From positions 1,054,001 to 1,118,000 of the forward strand of contig CAWJYN010000003.1 of the NCBI GenBank assembly GCA_963847145.1: a stretch of DNA of 64,000 nucleotides, in the 5' to 3' direction. Source of the DNA: JABFRJ01 sp963847145. GTDB taxonomy: Bacteria > Pseudomonadota > Alphaproteobacteria > Rhizobiales > Hyphomicrobiaceae. The notes beneath the pieces are model-generated. The model did not search any database. It was not told where the DNA came from and worked only from the letters and a program-made list of their open reading frames with translations. Below, one piece after another: positions 9,247 to 18,362 of the stretch; the stretch's first letter is position 1, and each line of letters opens with the position of its first letter. The position numbers and the translations under genes were made by a program.

Positions 9247-9930
9247 TCACACAACAGCGATGTGCAGATCGTCGAGGCCATCGACATGACCATGCAGCGT
9301 GTCACCTTTGACGACGGCGCCGACGCCGGCCGGCGTGCCGGTCATGATCAGATCACCCGCGCGCAGATCCCACCAGGTCGACAGGAACGCGATCTGGTTC
9401 GGGATGTCCCAGATCATCTGGTCGAGATCGCTGCTCTGGCGGCGCTTGCCGTTGACGTCGAGCCAGATGGCCCCTTTGCCAAGATGGCCGACTTTCGACA
9501 CCGGGTGCAACGCTTTGCACGGCGCGGAGTCTTCGAACGCCTTGCCGATTTCCCACGGCCGGCCGGCCTTCTTCATATCGGCCTGCCGGTCACGACGGGT
9601 CATGTCGAGGCCGACTGCATAGCCGAACACGTGGTTGAGTGCATCTTTCACTGCGATATTTTTGCCGCCCGATTTCAGCGCCACCACCAGCTCGATTTCA
9701 TAGTGGAAATCGCTGGTGTTGACCGGGTACGGCATCGTGGCGCCCAGCACGAGGCTGTTGGGGTTTTTCTGGAAGAAGAACGGTACTTCCTTTTTGGGAT
9801 CATGCCCCATCTCCCGCGCATGCTCTTCATAGTTCCGGCCGACACAATAAATACGGTGCACCGGAAACAGCTGGTCAGTGCCGACAACCGGAAGCGTCGG
9901 GATCGGCTGAGGCGGGAAAACATAGGTCAT
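9247..9930 (-). CDS. Fumarylacetoacetate hydrolase family protein (fumarylpyruvate hydrolase / FAHD1-like)
   Basis: 227 residues, the compact single-domain FAH fold. The opening HRIYCVGRNYEEHAREMG and FFFQKNPNSLVLG, the metal-binding FHYEIELVVAL with its two Glu residues, and the later Asp in VGLDMTRRDRQ are all in place. GVGAVVKGDTLHGHVDGL closes the fold. Members hydrolyse C-C bonds in fumarylpyruvate, acylpyruvates or oxaloacetate, using a divalent metal; the substrate cannot be fixed here. No aromatic-degradation genes flank it. Confidence 0.85.
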   Translation of the reverse strand: MTYVFPPQPIPTLPVVGTDQLFPVHRIYCVGRNYEEHAREMGHDPKKEVPFFFQKNPNSLVLGATMPYPVNTSDFHYEIELVVALKSGGKNIAVKDALNHVFGYAVGLDMTRRDRQADMKKAGRPWEIGKAFEDSAPCKALHPVSKVGHLGKGAIWLDVNGKRRQSSDLDQMIWDIPNQIAFLSTWWDLRAGDLIMTGTPAGVGAVVKGDTLHGHVDGLDDLHIAVV

Positions 9931-10074
9931 CGGCGGGGATCCTGGAGTGGGAGTTTCCGATGTGCTTTAGCAGGGGGCACACGGATATGGCAAAAGCCTC
10001 GCAATTCGCCCCCAACCCCTCTTGAATTTGCCCCACCCCCGCGACACACTTAGCAACCAAGCCCGGAGGGTCCC

Positions 10075-10470
10075 ATGGAGACTGCAGACCCGATAAAGCT
10101 CAGCGCCTATGCGCGGCGCGCAGCTGATCCAGCGGCCGCAAACCAGCCCATGCCCTACCAGTCGCCCAACGCCGTCACGGCCTTCACACGTGCTGAACTC
10201 TCAACCATCCTTGCCGTCTACGGCCGCCTGCAAACCGAGGGTGAGGCCCGCGACTACGCCATGGACTTCGGCCGCGAGACAGCCGTCTTCTCCATCTTCC
10301 GGCGCACCAGTGAAGTTCCCCTCTACCGCATTGAAAAGACCCCCAAACTGGCTCGTAAGCAAGGTGCTTATTCGGTCATCACCCCCACTGGCCTGATCCT
10401 CAAGCGGGGGCACGAACTGCCGCGCGTGCTGGAGGTGCTGACCAAGAAGGTGCGCATCGTCGATCGGTAG
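10075..10470 (+). CDS. DUF2794 family protein
   Basis: 131 residues with no membrane or signal segment. The conserved core (AFTRAELSTILAVYGR, YAMDFGRETAVFSIFRR, PLYRIEKTPKL) is the DUF2794 signature, found almost only in Alphaproteobacteria; function unknown. It stands just upstream of a DUF2585 gene on the same strand, 111 bp apart, an arrangement that is frequent in Rhizobiales and supports the lineage assignment. Confidence 0.85.
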   Translation: METADPIKLSAYARRAADPAAANQPMPYQSPNAVTAFTRAELSTILAVYGRLQTEGEARDYAMDFGRETAVFSIFRRTSEVPLYRIEKTPKLARKQGAYSVITPTGLILKRGHELPRVLEVLTKKVRIVDR

Positions 10471-10581
10471 GCCACGCCTCCAATCTCCAGATCGCAAAAG
10501 AAGGCACTCCCTGCTTGCCGCCGTATAAAGGGAATGCCACTCTCTGCGAGCATTTTTTGAACTTTTCCGGAGTCGGGCGCC

Positions 10582-11184
10582 ATGGCAGCAGTCGGCACCA
10601 GCACCTACCAGGGTCGCGCGCCCACGCGCAGCCCAGCCGGCGTGGTCTTTGGCGTGCTGGCCCTGCTGGCCGTGCTCGCCGCAACACTCTGGCTGATGGG
10701 CCGCACGCCGATCTGCAAATGCGGCACCATCAAGCTCTGGCACGGCGTCGTCGTCAGCGCCGAAAACTCTCAACACTTGATGGATTGGTACACACCCAGC
10801 CACGTCATCCACGGCTTCATCTTCTACGGCTTGCTCCACCTGCTCATGCCACGTGCCTCCTTCGGCACGAAGCTGATGCTGGCGCTCGGCATTGAAGCGG
10901 CTTGGGAGATCTTTGAAAATACCGCCTTCACCATCAACCGCTATCGCGCTGCTACGATCGCGCTCGACTATTACGGCGATTCGATCCTCAATTCGGTGTC
11001 CGACGCGATCGCCATGATCGTCGGGTTCATCGCCGCACGCATCCTGCCCGTATCGGTGACGGTCGTACTCGCCATCGCCTTCGAACTCTTCACCGGCTGG
11101 GTCATCCGCGACAATCTGTTCCTGAATGTGCTGATGCTCGTTCATCCCGTGGATGCCATCAAGGCCTGGCAAGGCGGGCGATAG
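10582..11184 (+). CDS. DUF2585 (UPF0314) membrane protein
   Basis: 200 residues with several hydrophobic helices: ~20-40, ~75-95, ~100-118, ~150-165 and ~167-185. The conserved loops RTPICKCGTIKLWHG and SQHLMDWYTPSHVIHGF, and the polar EAAWEIFENT inside a helix, identify UPF0314/DUF2585, a conserved alphaproteobacterial inner-membrane protein of unknown role. It is co-directional with the DUF2794 gene and probably in the same transcription unit or under its own promoter in the 111-bp gap. Confidence 0.87.
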   Translation: MAAVGTSTYQGRAPTRSPAGVVFGVLALLAVLAATLWLMGRTPICKCGTIKLWHGVVVSAENSQHLMDWYTPSHVIHGFIFYGLLHLLMPRASFGTKLMLALGIEAAWEIFENTAFTINRYRAATIALDYYGDSILNSVSDAIAMIVGFIAARILPVSVTVVLAIAFELFTGWVIRDNLFLNVLMLVHPVDAIKAWQGGR

Positions 11185-11209
11185 CAGCTGTGGGATCAGC
11201 GGCAAACAG

Positions 11210-12283
11210 CTACTTCTTCGCCGACTTGCCGTCATAGCGGCGTTGCCATTCCAACAGAATGCGATCCCGGTTCTCGGCTGCCCAGTCGAGATCGTTCTTG
11301 ATCATCGACGCAGCAACGCCCTCCGGATAGTTCGGGATCGGACTGGAGATGCCCTCGATTGCTACCTGCGAGACGAACCTGGCATAGATCTCGTTGGCCT
11401 TGCGGCTCGCCGCGAAGTCCATCAGCCGCTTGGCGGCGTCGAGCTTCTTCGTGCCTTTGAGGATCGCGGCCGTATCCATGTCCCAGCCGCCGCCTTCCTT
11501 CATCACCAGCACGTCGATGGGCGCACCTTTGGTCTTCAGCGTCGCGCCGGCCAGCTCGTAGGAAATGCCTACGGCGAATTCGCCCGTTCCTGCATCGCGG
11601 CATGGCTTGGTGCCCGAGTGCTGATACTGCGCCACGTTCTCGTGCAACCGGTCCATGTACTCCCAGCCCTTCGCCTCGCCGAACATCTGGAGCCAGCTCG
11701 ACACGTGGAAGTAGCCCGTGCCGGACGACGCCGGATTGGAAATCACGACGCGGCCTTTGAAGCTCGGATCCAGCAAATCGTACCACGATGTCGGACGCTT
11801 CAAGCCATGCTTGGCAGCCTCGATGGTGTTGAAGCAAACCGCCGCAATCCAGGCTTCCATGCCGACCCACGAGGGCGGGTCCGCTTTGTCGCGAAAGTTG
11901 GGCTTGATCGCGCTCAGGTTCGCTGGCGCATATGGCACCAGCAGACCAAGCGACTTGATCTTGGCAATCGACGTCACCGCCAGTCCCCAGATCGCGTCGG
12001 CCTGCTGCCGCTCGCCTTCCGCCACGATCTTGGCGGTGAGGACACCGGTCGCGTCCCGGCTCCATAGAATTTCAATGTCCGGATTATCCGCCTCAAACGC
12101 CTGCTTGAAGACCGCAATATTGTCCGGCTCCAAGGTCGAATGCACGACAAGCTGCGTGCGTGGTGCTTGCGCTTCAGCGGGAATGGCGGCGAGAGCCGTC
12201 AACAGGCCACAGAGGGACAGCGCAATAGCCGCAATCCGGTCGCGTCGCATCGTCGGCGTCGGGGCATAGGTCAATCGGGACAT
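11210..12283 (-). CDS. 2-aminoethylphosphonate-type ABC transporter substrate-binding protein
   Basis: About 357 residues from the ATG at 12283; the ATG at 12250 gives an even tighter signal peptide (MRRDRIAAIALSLCGLL..., cleavage after AEA). The mature start LVVHSTLEPDNIAVFKQAF, then SRDATGVLTAKIVAE and ADAIWGLAVTS, follow the PhnS-type family of binding proteins assigned to 2-aminoethylphosphonate uptake; more distant similarity to ferric-iron binding proteins is also seen. No permease, ATPase or phosphonate-breakdown gene is adjacent, so the ligand is inferred from the family alone. The frame is open to 12397, but that would overlap the neighbouring ATPase gene. Confidence 0.8.
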   Translation of the reverse strand: MSRLTYAPTPTMRRDRIAAIALSLCGLLTALAAIPAEAQAPRTQLVVHSTLEPDNIAVFKQAFEADNPDIEILWSRDATGVLTAKIVAEGERQQADAIWGLAVTSIAKIKSLGLLVPYAPANLSAIKPNFRDKADPPSWVGMEAWIAAVCFNTIEAAKHGLKRPTSWYDLLDPSFKGRVVISNPASSGTGYFHVSSWLQMFGEAKGWEYMDRLHENVAQYQHSGTKPCRDAGTGEFAVGISYELAGATLKTKGAPIDVLVMKEGGGWDMDTAAILKGTKKLDAAKRLMDFAASRKANEIYARFVSQVAIEGISSPIPNYPEGVAASMIKNDLDWAAENRDRILLEWQRRYDGKSAKK

Positions 12284-12354
12284 TTTCGTTGCTCGTCTTA
12301 GTGTTACGTCAGGTGCTTTGTGTTTTTCACGCCGCCAGCGGACTGGTGCCCACC

Positions 12355-14169
12355 CTATCCCTCCAGTTCGCCCCGCAACACCTCGAGTTCCAACCACCGG
12401 TCTTCTTTTTCCGCTTGCTTGGCGCGCGCGGCCCCGATTTTCACGCTGGTCGCATCGAATAACGCGCGGTCACGTGTGTAGAGCGCGGGATCGGTCATGA
12501 TCTTTTCCAGCCGCGCCAGCTCGACGCCCAACGACTCGATCTCTTTTGGCAGCGTCTCCAGTGCGTGCTTTTCCTTGAAGGTCATCTTGCGCTTGCCCGC
12601 TGAAGCGGTGCCCGCCGCTGACGCCGTGCTAGCCGTCAGGGCGCGTCCGCCGCGCTTCGACGTTTGCTTGTTGGGCGCGGCATTGCTGCGCTGCGCCGCC
12701 ATATCACTATAGCCTCCGGCATACTCCATCCATGCACCATCGCCGTCGCTGGCCAGCACCGACGTCACCACCCGGTCGAGAAAATCACGGTCGTGGCTGA
12801 CCAGCAGCAACGTACCCTCGAACGCCGCCAGCATTTCCTGCAGCAGGTCCAACGTTTCCAGGTCAAGATCGTTGGTCGGCTCATCGAGCACCAGCAGGTT
12901 GGCCGGCTTCGCCAATGCCCTCGCCAGCATCACCCGTGCCCGCTCGCCGCCCGACAGAACGCGCAGCGGCGTCCGCGCCTGGTCCGCATCAAACAGAAAA
13001 TCCCGCATGTAGCTCACCACATGCCGCACGACGCCGTTGATCGTCACCTGGTCGCCACGCCCGCCGGTCAGCGCTTCAGCCAATGTCCAGTTCGGATCGA
13101 GCGAATCCCGGCCTTGATCCAGCGTCACCATCTCCAGATTGGTGCCGAGCTTCATCGTGCCGGTGTCCGGCGCCAACACACCCGTCAGCAATTTGATCAG
13201 GGTGGTCTTGCCGGCGCCGTTCGGCCCGACAATGCCGAGCCGGTCACCGCGCGCCACACGAACCGACAGCGGCTGCACGACGTCGCGGCCGTCAAAGGCT
13301 TTCGAAATGCCCTTGGCTTCGATCACGATCTTGCCGGTTGTCTCGGCATCGGCGGCTTGCAGCACCGCGTCGCCTTTCAGGTGCCGCGCCTCGGCCTTCT
13401 GTTGGCGCATGTCCGCCAGCTCGCGCACGCGCCGCATATTGCGCTTGCGCCGGCCGGTGACGCCGCCATGCATCCACTTCTGTTCGCGGGCAATCTTGCG
13501 ATCCAACTTATGGCGGTCCGCCTCTTCCTGATCGAGCACATCGTCGCGCCACGCTTCAAAGGCGCCGAAACCCTGCTCCGTGCGCCGCGCCACGCCGCGA
13601 TCGAGCCACACCGTGCTTCGCGACAGGTTTTCCAGAAACCGCCGGTCATGGCTGATCAGCACAACCGCCGCCTTGATGCTGGCGATCTCTTTTTCCAGCC
13701 ACGCAATGGCTGGCAGGTCGAGGTGGTTGGTCGGTTCGTCCAGCAGCAACACCTCCGGCTCGCCAGCAAGCGCTCGCGCAATCGCCAGCCGCCGCGCCTC
13801 GCCGCCCGACAGGTGCGCCGGATCCTCGTAACCGCTCAGCCCCAACGCCTCCAACCGCCGCTTGGCCCGCTGGTGATCGTCCATCGGACCGAGCACCGCC
13901 TCAACAACATCGGCGCTCGTTGCAAACCCCGCAAAGTCCGCTTCCTGCGCAAGATACGACACCCGCGCCTGCGGATGCGCAAACCGCGTGCCCTTGTCCG
14001 GTTGCAGCAGCCCGGCCGCGATCTTCAGCAGGCTCGATTTCCCCGAGCCGTTGCGGCCCACCACGCACAAACGGTCACCCTCCGCCACGCTGACGCTGGC
14101 GCCCGCCAACAGCGGCTCGGCCGAAAAGCTCAGGTGAATGTCGTCAAGGGTCAGCAGCAGGCGGGACAT
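12355..14169 (-). CDS. uup: ABC-F family ATPase, Uup-like
   Basis: 604 residues with two ATP-binding cassettes and no membrane segments. Cassette 1: Walker A GRNGSGKSS (~residue 38), signature LSGGEARR, Walker B LLLDEPTNHLD. Cassette 2: GPNGAGKTT (~residue 318), LSGGERAR, LVLDEPTNDLD. A linker rich in Arg and Glu joins them. The last ~70 residues form the Lys/Glu-rich coiled coil that distinguishes Uup from EttA. ABC-F proteins act on ribosomes; Uup is linked to ribosome or replication stress and branched DNA. It ends 72 bp before the phosphonate-type binding protein gene on the same strand. Confidence 0.88.
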   Translation of the reverse strand: MSRLLLTLDDIHLSFSAEPLLAGASVSVAEGDRLCVVGRNGSGKSSLLKIAAGLLQPDKGTRFAHPQARVSYLAQEADFAGFATSADVVEAVLGPMDDHQRAKRRLEALGLSGYEDPAHLSGGEARRLAIARALAGEPEVLLLDEPTNHLDLPAIAWLEKEIASIKAAVVLISHDRRFLENLSRSTVWLDRGVARRTEQGFGAFEAWRDDVLDQEEADRHKLDRKIAREQKWMHGGVTGRRKRNMRRVRELADMRQQKAEARHLKGDAVLQAADAETTGKIVIEAKGISKAFDGRDVVQPLSVRVARGDRLGIVGPNGAGKTTLIKLLTGVLAPDTGTMKLGTNLEMVTLDQGRDSLDPNWTLAEALTGGRGDQVTINGVVRHVVSYMRDFLFDADQARTPLRVLSGGERARVMLARALAKPANLLVLDEPTNDLDLETLDLLQEMLAAFEGTLLLVSHDRDFLDRVVTSVLASDGDGAWMEYAGGYSDMAAQRSNAAPNKQTSKRGGRALTASTASAAGTASAGKRKMTFKEKHALETLPKEIESLGVELARLEKIMTDPALYTRDRALFDATSVKIGAARAKQAEKEDRWLELEVLRGELEG

Positions 14170-14380
14170 GGATCAGCGACTTTTCTCAGAATGTTAACAA
14201 GCAGCCGCCTCCTACCAGCCCCTATCAGACAACGCCATGAGACACCTCGGACGCCCACCCTGGTAGCCAGCCCGGTCAGAAGCTCCCGTAAAGGGTACAT
14301 CCACGTTACAATTGCGGCTGTCTGCCGCTCCCGCTATGGCCATCATGACAACACAAGCCCACGGGGCGCGGGGCGGTCGC

Positions 14381-15415
14381 ATGCAGCTGATTTATATTAT
14401 CGTCGCGGCGGCTATGCTCGGCTGGGGGCTGACCGGCTTGGTGCTGGCCGCGGCCGAACGCACCCAGCATCTCGCCCAGCCAACCGACCGTGGCCTCCAC
14501 CAGTCCCCCACGGCCGTCGGCGGTGGCCTTGGCCTGATCGGCGGCGCGCTGATTATCTGGCTGCTGGTGTACCGTCTGATGCCACCCTTGGGCCTGCCGC
14601 TGCTGGCGGCGCTCGCCCTGTTGGCGGCGGTTTCCTGGGTCGACGATCGCAGTCCCGTGCCACCGGCGATGCGCTTTTTGGCGCAGGCCGTGGCGGTCAC
14701 AATGCTCCTCTGGCATCTGCCGGCCGGCCTGCGTCTTATTCCTGCCCTGCCGCTGGAAATCGAACGACTGGGGCTGCTGATTGCCTGGATGTGGGTCATC
14801 AACCTGACCAACTTCATGGACGGCATCGACGGCATCGCCGGCATGGAAGCCATCGCCATCGGCGCCGGCTATGGGTTGCTCGCCCACATGCTGCCAGCCA
14901 GCGTGCAACTCACCGACCACTTGCCGGAACTCGCCATGATGCTGGCCGCCTCGGCCGCCGGCTACCTGCTCTGGAACTGGGCGCCTGCGCGCATCTTCAT
15001 GGGCGATGTCGGCAGCATTCCACTCGGTCTGTTGTTTGGCCTGCTGATGCTCGACCTCGCCGTGCGTGGCCAGTGGGCCGCCGCTCTCATCTTGCCGCTC
15101 TACTTCCTCGCCGATACCACACTCACCTTGTTCGAGCGCCTGCGTCGCGGCTCTCAGCCGTGGCAAGCCCATCGTGAACATGCCTATCAGCGCGCCGTAT
15201 TGGCCGGCATGTCGCACGCTGCGGTCACCCTGCATGTCGCAGCGCTCAATGCCGCCTTGATCGCCCTCGCGGTTCTTTCGATCCAGTACCCCTGGCCAGC
15301 CCTTGGCGTAGCGGCGGGACTGACCCTGGCGCTGCGCACCTGGTTCGGCACTCGGTCCATCCGCAGCCCTGCCAAGCCCACCCAAAAATCGGCTAAGCAA
15401 ACCAGCAAGCGATGA
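14381..15415 (+). CDS. Glycosyltransferase family 4 (MraY/WecA-like undecaprenyl-phosphate sugar-1-phosphate transferase)
   Basis: About 344 residues, almost entirely hydrophobic helices (10-11 segments), as expected of polyprenyl-phosphate sugar-phosphate transferases. Family motifs: an Asp pair in SWVDDRSPV, NFMDGIDGIAGMEA, GDVGSIPLG and the HREHAYQRAV loop (HxxHxYQR). It should move a sugar-1-phosphate from a UDP-sugar to undecaprenyl phosphate at the inner face of the membrane and start a cell-surface glycan. No other polysaccharide genes are adjacent. The ATG at 14381 was chosen because it opens directly into the first helix and follows a G-rich stretch; 14312 is the alternative. Confidence 0.85.
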   Translation: MQLIYIIVAAAMLGWGLTGLVLAAAERTQHLAQPTDRGLHQSPTAVGGGLGLIGGALIIWLLVYRLMPPLGLPLLAALALLAAVSWVDDRSPVPPAMRFLAQAVAVTMLLWHLPAGLRLIPALPLEIERLGLLIAWMWVINLTNFMDGIDGIAGMEAIAIGAGYGLLAHMLPASVQLTDHLPELAMMLAASAAGYLLWNWAPARIFMGDVGSIPLGLLFGLLMLDLAVRGQWAAALILPLYFLADTTLTLFERLRRGSQPWQAHREHAYQRAVLAGMSHAAVTLHVAALNAALIALAVLSIQYPWPALGVAAGLTLALRTWFGTRSIRSPAKPTQKSAKQTSKR

Positions 15416-15475
15416 CGGCGCGGCGCTCAACATGCTAGCGTTGCCGCTCAATCAGTCACGGCGAGCTACCCCCGT

Positions 15476-16651
15476 ATGGTCCCCATCCTCAACGGCATCC
15501 GCATCCTCGATCTGACGGCGGTGATCCTCGGCCCTTATGGCGCACAGATCCTCGGCGATCTCGGCGCCGAAGTGATCAAGATCGAAGGACCTGATGGCGA
15601 CAGTATGCGCCCCATCGCACCGACGGCGGCGCCGGGCCTGTCTGCCATCTTCGCCAATAACAACCGCAACAAGCGCTCTGTCGTCCTCGACCTCAAATCC
15701 GCAGGCGGCAAGCACGCCCTCACCAAGCTTATCCCCACCGCCGACGTGCTGATCCACAATATGCGGCAGGACGCGCTCGACAAGCTGGGGTTCAGCTTCG
15801 ACGCGACCCGTGCGCTGCATCCCAAACTCATCTATTGCGCGGCTGTCGGGTTCGGCCGTGATGGGCCTTATGCTGGCCGCCCCGCCTACGACGACGTCAT
15901 CCAGGCAGCCTCCGGTTTCGCCGGCCTCTTCGAAGCGCGCGACGGCACACCGCTCTATGCCCCCTCCATCATCGCCGACAAGGTCACCGGGCTGCATCTT
16001 GTCTACGCAGTCCTCGCGGCCCTCTTGCATCGTGAGCGCTCCGGCCAGGTGCCCGGCTATGTCGAAATCCCGATGTTCGAAGCGATGGCGGCGTTCAACA
16101 TGGTCGAACACCTCTCCGGCGCCACCTGGGAAGACAACGGTGCTACCGGCTACCAACGCATGCTCGCCCAGGATCGCAAACCCTATCGCACCAAGGACGG
16201 CTGGCTCGGCGCACTCCCTTATACCGCCGCCCACTGGTCCAAGTTCTTCGTCGAGATCGACCGCGCACATCTCTCCACCGAGGCCTGGTTCACCAACGCC
16301 ACGGAGCGCAGCCGCAACTTCGAGCGCCTCTACGCCATCATGGCCGAGGTCATGCCGACACGCACCACGGCCGCCTGGCTCGACGTCTTCAAGCGCCTCG
16401 ACATCCCCCATTCGGTGATCAATTCGCCCACTGATTTGCTGGCTGATCCGCATCTTTCTGCGGTCAAGTTTTTCACGCCAAACTTCGCCAGCGAAACGCC
16501 GGTCAAACGCACGCTGCGTCAGCCGATTTCATTCGATAATCTCGCCAAGTCCCCCGACCTGCCTCCCCCGATGCTCGGCGCCGACACCGAACGCATCCTT
16601 CGCTCAGCCGGCCTCTCTGACGCCGAGATCAAGGCGGCGCAGATATCATAA
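15476..16651 (+). CDS. Class III (CaiB/BaiF) CoA-transferase
   Basis: 391 residues. The start GIRILDLTAVILGPYGAQILGDLGAEVIKIE and the next block NRNKRSVVLDLKS are the hallmark N-terminus of family III CoA-transferases. The catalytic Asp of the family lies in RPAYDDVIQAASG (near residue 139-140). These enzymes move CoA between carboxylic acids in the cytoplasm, often in degradation pathways; the acid used cannot be told. It stands alone, with a broken SEC-C gene downstream. Confidence 0.9.
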   Translation: MVPILNGIRILDLTAVILGPYGAQILGDLGAEVIKIEGPDGDSMRPIAPTAAPGLSAIFANNNRNKRSVVLDLKSAGGKHALTKLIPTADVLIHNMRQDALDKLGFSFDATRALHPKLIYCAAVGFGRDGPYAGRPAYDDVIQAASGFAGLFEARDGTPLYAPSIIADKVTGLHLVYAVLAALLHRERSGQVPGYVEIPMFEAMAAFNMVEHLSGATWEDNGATGYQRMLAQDRKPYRTKDGWLGALPYTAAHWSKFFVEIDRAHLSTEAWFTNATERSRNFERLYAIMAEVMPTRTTAAWLDVFKRLDIPHSVINSPTDLLADPHLSAVKFFTPNFASETPVKRTLRQPISFDNLAKSPDLPPPMLGADTERILRSAGLSDAEIKAAQIS

Positions 16652-16729
16652 TCCTTGCTTGCCGTCGTGCCGCCGCACGCCTACCCTTCCATCCTCGGCA
16701 TGCTGCCGGCCCTGACAGGGAGACGTGCC

Positions 16730-16989
16730 ATGACCAACAAAATACGCACCCCTGATGACGAAGCGCTCGACGAGCTCGCGCGCTTTTGAAGTCTCGAGCA
16801 AGCGCCGCAAGTCGTTCCCCTCCGAAACCCACGTCAAGCGTGGCGATCGCGTTGTTCATGGTGGCGTCGCGCTGATGGAGAAACTCGGCCGCAACGACCC
16901 CTGCCCCTGCGGCTCGGGCCGCCGGTTTCAAACGCTGCTGCCTCTCGGGCGGCAACTTTGATGGCGCCGAACGCAATCACTACTTTTAG
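16730..16989 (+). pseudogene. Small SEC-C zinc-motif protein, interrupted by two frameshifts
   Basis: From the ATG at 16730 the frame reads MTNKIRTPDDEALDELARF and stops at 16787. If one T of the TTTT run at 16784-16787 is skipped, the frame continues to GRNDPCPCGSGRRF. If one T of the TTT run at 16926-16928 is also skipped, it ends KRCCLSGG...NHYF and stops at 16989, giving 85 residues. That restores a complete SEC-C motif (CxCGSG...F..CC), a zinc-binding element of SecA C-termini and many small proteins. Both breaks are +1 events in T runs, so they may be sequencing errors rather than decay. Confidence 0.7.
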
Positions 16990-17156
16990 GCCGAAAACCT
17001 GAAGCGAACCGGGTTAGCCCCTTGGGTCTGACCCGGCTCTGTCGGCCGGCAAGACCCATCCGTTCACGCCGTCGTGAGGCATCGTGTTCAGCTTTGTCGG
17101 TGCCGTGCGGCTATGCTCGCGCTGTCCACGTCCCAACTGACGCTGCCGGAGCCCTC

Positions 17157-17609
17157 ATGCGCCTCATCACCACACTCGCCGTGCTCATCGGGCTTTCGCT
17201 GCCCTCGTCTGCTGCTGATGGTCTTGTCACAGTCCCCAGCAGCACCAACGCCAAGCAGACCATCGACAAGCTGGAGGCCGCCCTCAAAGCGGGCGGCGCT
17301 ACGATCTTTGCGCGGGTCGATCACGCGGCTGGGGCGACCTCTGTTGGCGCACAATTGCGTCCGACCGAACTGTTGATCTTCGGCAATCCCAAGGGCGGCA
17401 CGCCCTTGATGCAGTCGCAGCAATCCGCTGGGATTGATCTGCCCATGAAGGCGCTCGCCTGGGAAGACGCAGCGGGCAAGACTTGGCTGTCCTACAACGA
17501 TCCGACGTGGATTGCGAAGCGTCACGAACTCGCGCCGGAAACCGCAAAAACCATCGAAGCGCTTTCAGCAGGCCTGAAAGGCGCAGCAGCCAAAGCCACC
17601 GCGCCGTAG
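17157..17609 (+). CDS. DUF302 domain protein, secreted
   Basis: 150 residues. The start MRLITTLAVLIGLSLPSSAADG is a signal peptide cleaved after SSA. The rest is the DUF302 fold: VPSSTNAKQTIDKLEAALKAGGATIFARVDHAAGA, LRPTELLIFGNPKGGTPLMQ, then LPMKALAWEDAAGKTWLSYNDP. DUF302 proteins are small periplasmic or cytoplasmic proteins of unknown function. The reading frame is open to 17022, but only the ATG at 17157 begins with the signal peptide. A palindromic repeat follows at once. Confidence 0.85.
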   Translation: MRLITTLAVLIGLSLPSSAADGLVTVPSSTNAKQTIDKLEAALKAGGATIFARVDHAAGATSVGAQLRPTELLIFGNPKGGTPLMQSQQSAGIDLPMKALAWEDAAGKTWLSYNDPTWIAKRHELAPETAKTIEALSAGLKGAAAKATAP

Positions 17610-17612
17610 CGC

Positions 17613-17717
17613 CGTAGGTTGGGTCAAGCTTCGATGCGGAGCATCGACGCGCGACCCAATTTGGCTTGCTCCGTGCCCGAGTGTTGGGTCGCGCTGAAAC
17701 GCTTGACCCAACCTACG
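17613..17717. repeat. Compound palindromic repeat of the GTAGGTTGGG family
   Basis: The outer arms are a perfect 17-bp inverted repeat: CGTAGGTTGGGTCAAGC at 17613-17629 and its complement at 17701-17717. Inside lie a second pair (GCGACCCAA 17651-17659 / TTGGGTCGC 17684-17692) and a tight hairpin TCGATGC-GGA-GCATCGA at 17631-17647. It occupies the whole gap between the convergent DUF302 and DUF3597 genes, where it may also act as a transcription terminator. Confidence 0.8.
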
Positions 17718-17731
17718 TGCGCCGATTGGCC

Positions 17732-18178
17732 TCAATGCTTCAAGCTTGCCGGCACCACGCCGCCGTTCTCGGCCAGCTTGGTCATCACCTGCTTGTGCAG
17801 CCACACGTTCATAGACGCACTGTCGCCCATGTCGCCGCTGTACTTGAGTTCGGTGGCCAACTCTTTGCGCGACTTCAAGCTGCTGTCGAGCTTGAGAAGT
17901 TTCATCAGATCGACGATCGACTTGCGCCAATCGAGCTCTTCATCCTGCTTGTCGCTGATGCCGTCGAGCACGGCAGCTACATCGACGGCTGGCTTGGCAG
18001 CAGCCGGAACAGCGGCCGCAGCCGTCACGATAGGAGCTGCGGCGGATGCCGCCATCGGGGCAGCTGCGGCCGGTGCATCAGTCGCCGCAATGCCAGTGGG
18101 CATCGCACTCACCAACCCAACCGGTGCAGCAGGCGCACTGCCAAAGATCGCTGACGCGATTTTTCCAAAGATACTCAT
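17732..18178 (-). CDS. DUF3597 family protein
   Basis: 148 residues beginning MSIFGKIASAIFG, followed by an Ala/Pro-rich linker (~15-65). The conserved DUF3597 domain covers VDVAAVLDGIS, ELDWRKSIVDLMKLLKLDSSLKSRKELA and DSASMNVWLHKQVMTKLAENGG. The function is unknown; the domain often occurs alone as here. GGAG about 9 nt before the ATG at 18178 supports this start; the frame is open further upstream to 18364 without a plausible start. It is divergent from the TIR-domain gene, with 184 bp between the starts. Confidence 0.85.
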   Translation of the reverse strand: MSIFGKIASAIFGSAPAAPVGLVSAMPTGIAATDAPAAAAPMAASAAAPIVTAAAAVPAAAKPAVDVAAVLDGISDKQDEELDWRKSIVDLMKLLKLDSSLKSRKELATELKYSGDMGDSASMNVWLHKQVMTKLAENGGVVPASLKH

Positions 18179-18362
18179 GGGGATGTCTCCGAGACGTGCC
18201 ACGGCGCAACAAGCCCGTGTGCATCGCAACATATTTGCACGATACGGACGGATCACCAACCACGCAGCCCCCGATGTGCGGCGCGCGAACTCAAACGCCC
18301 TTGTCATGCCGATCCTGGCCAGCTTAACGTGAACGGAGATTTTGGCCTGGGAGGGTATGTTC

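Noticed and set aside
10201..11235. Long minus-strand frame across the DUF2794 and DUF2585 genes
   Set aside because: It covers two recognisable genes on the other strand and has no family sequence.
12664..15177. 837-codon plus-strand frame opposite the Uup gene
   Set aside because: It is a GC-rich shadow of the ABC-F gene with Arg/His/Gln-rich low-complexity sequence and no family-like blocks.
14306..15451. Minus-strand frame opposite the MraY-like gene
   Set aside because: Composition is low-complexity (Gln/Gly/Arg/His), and the plus strand carries a clear membrane transferase.
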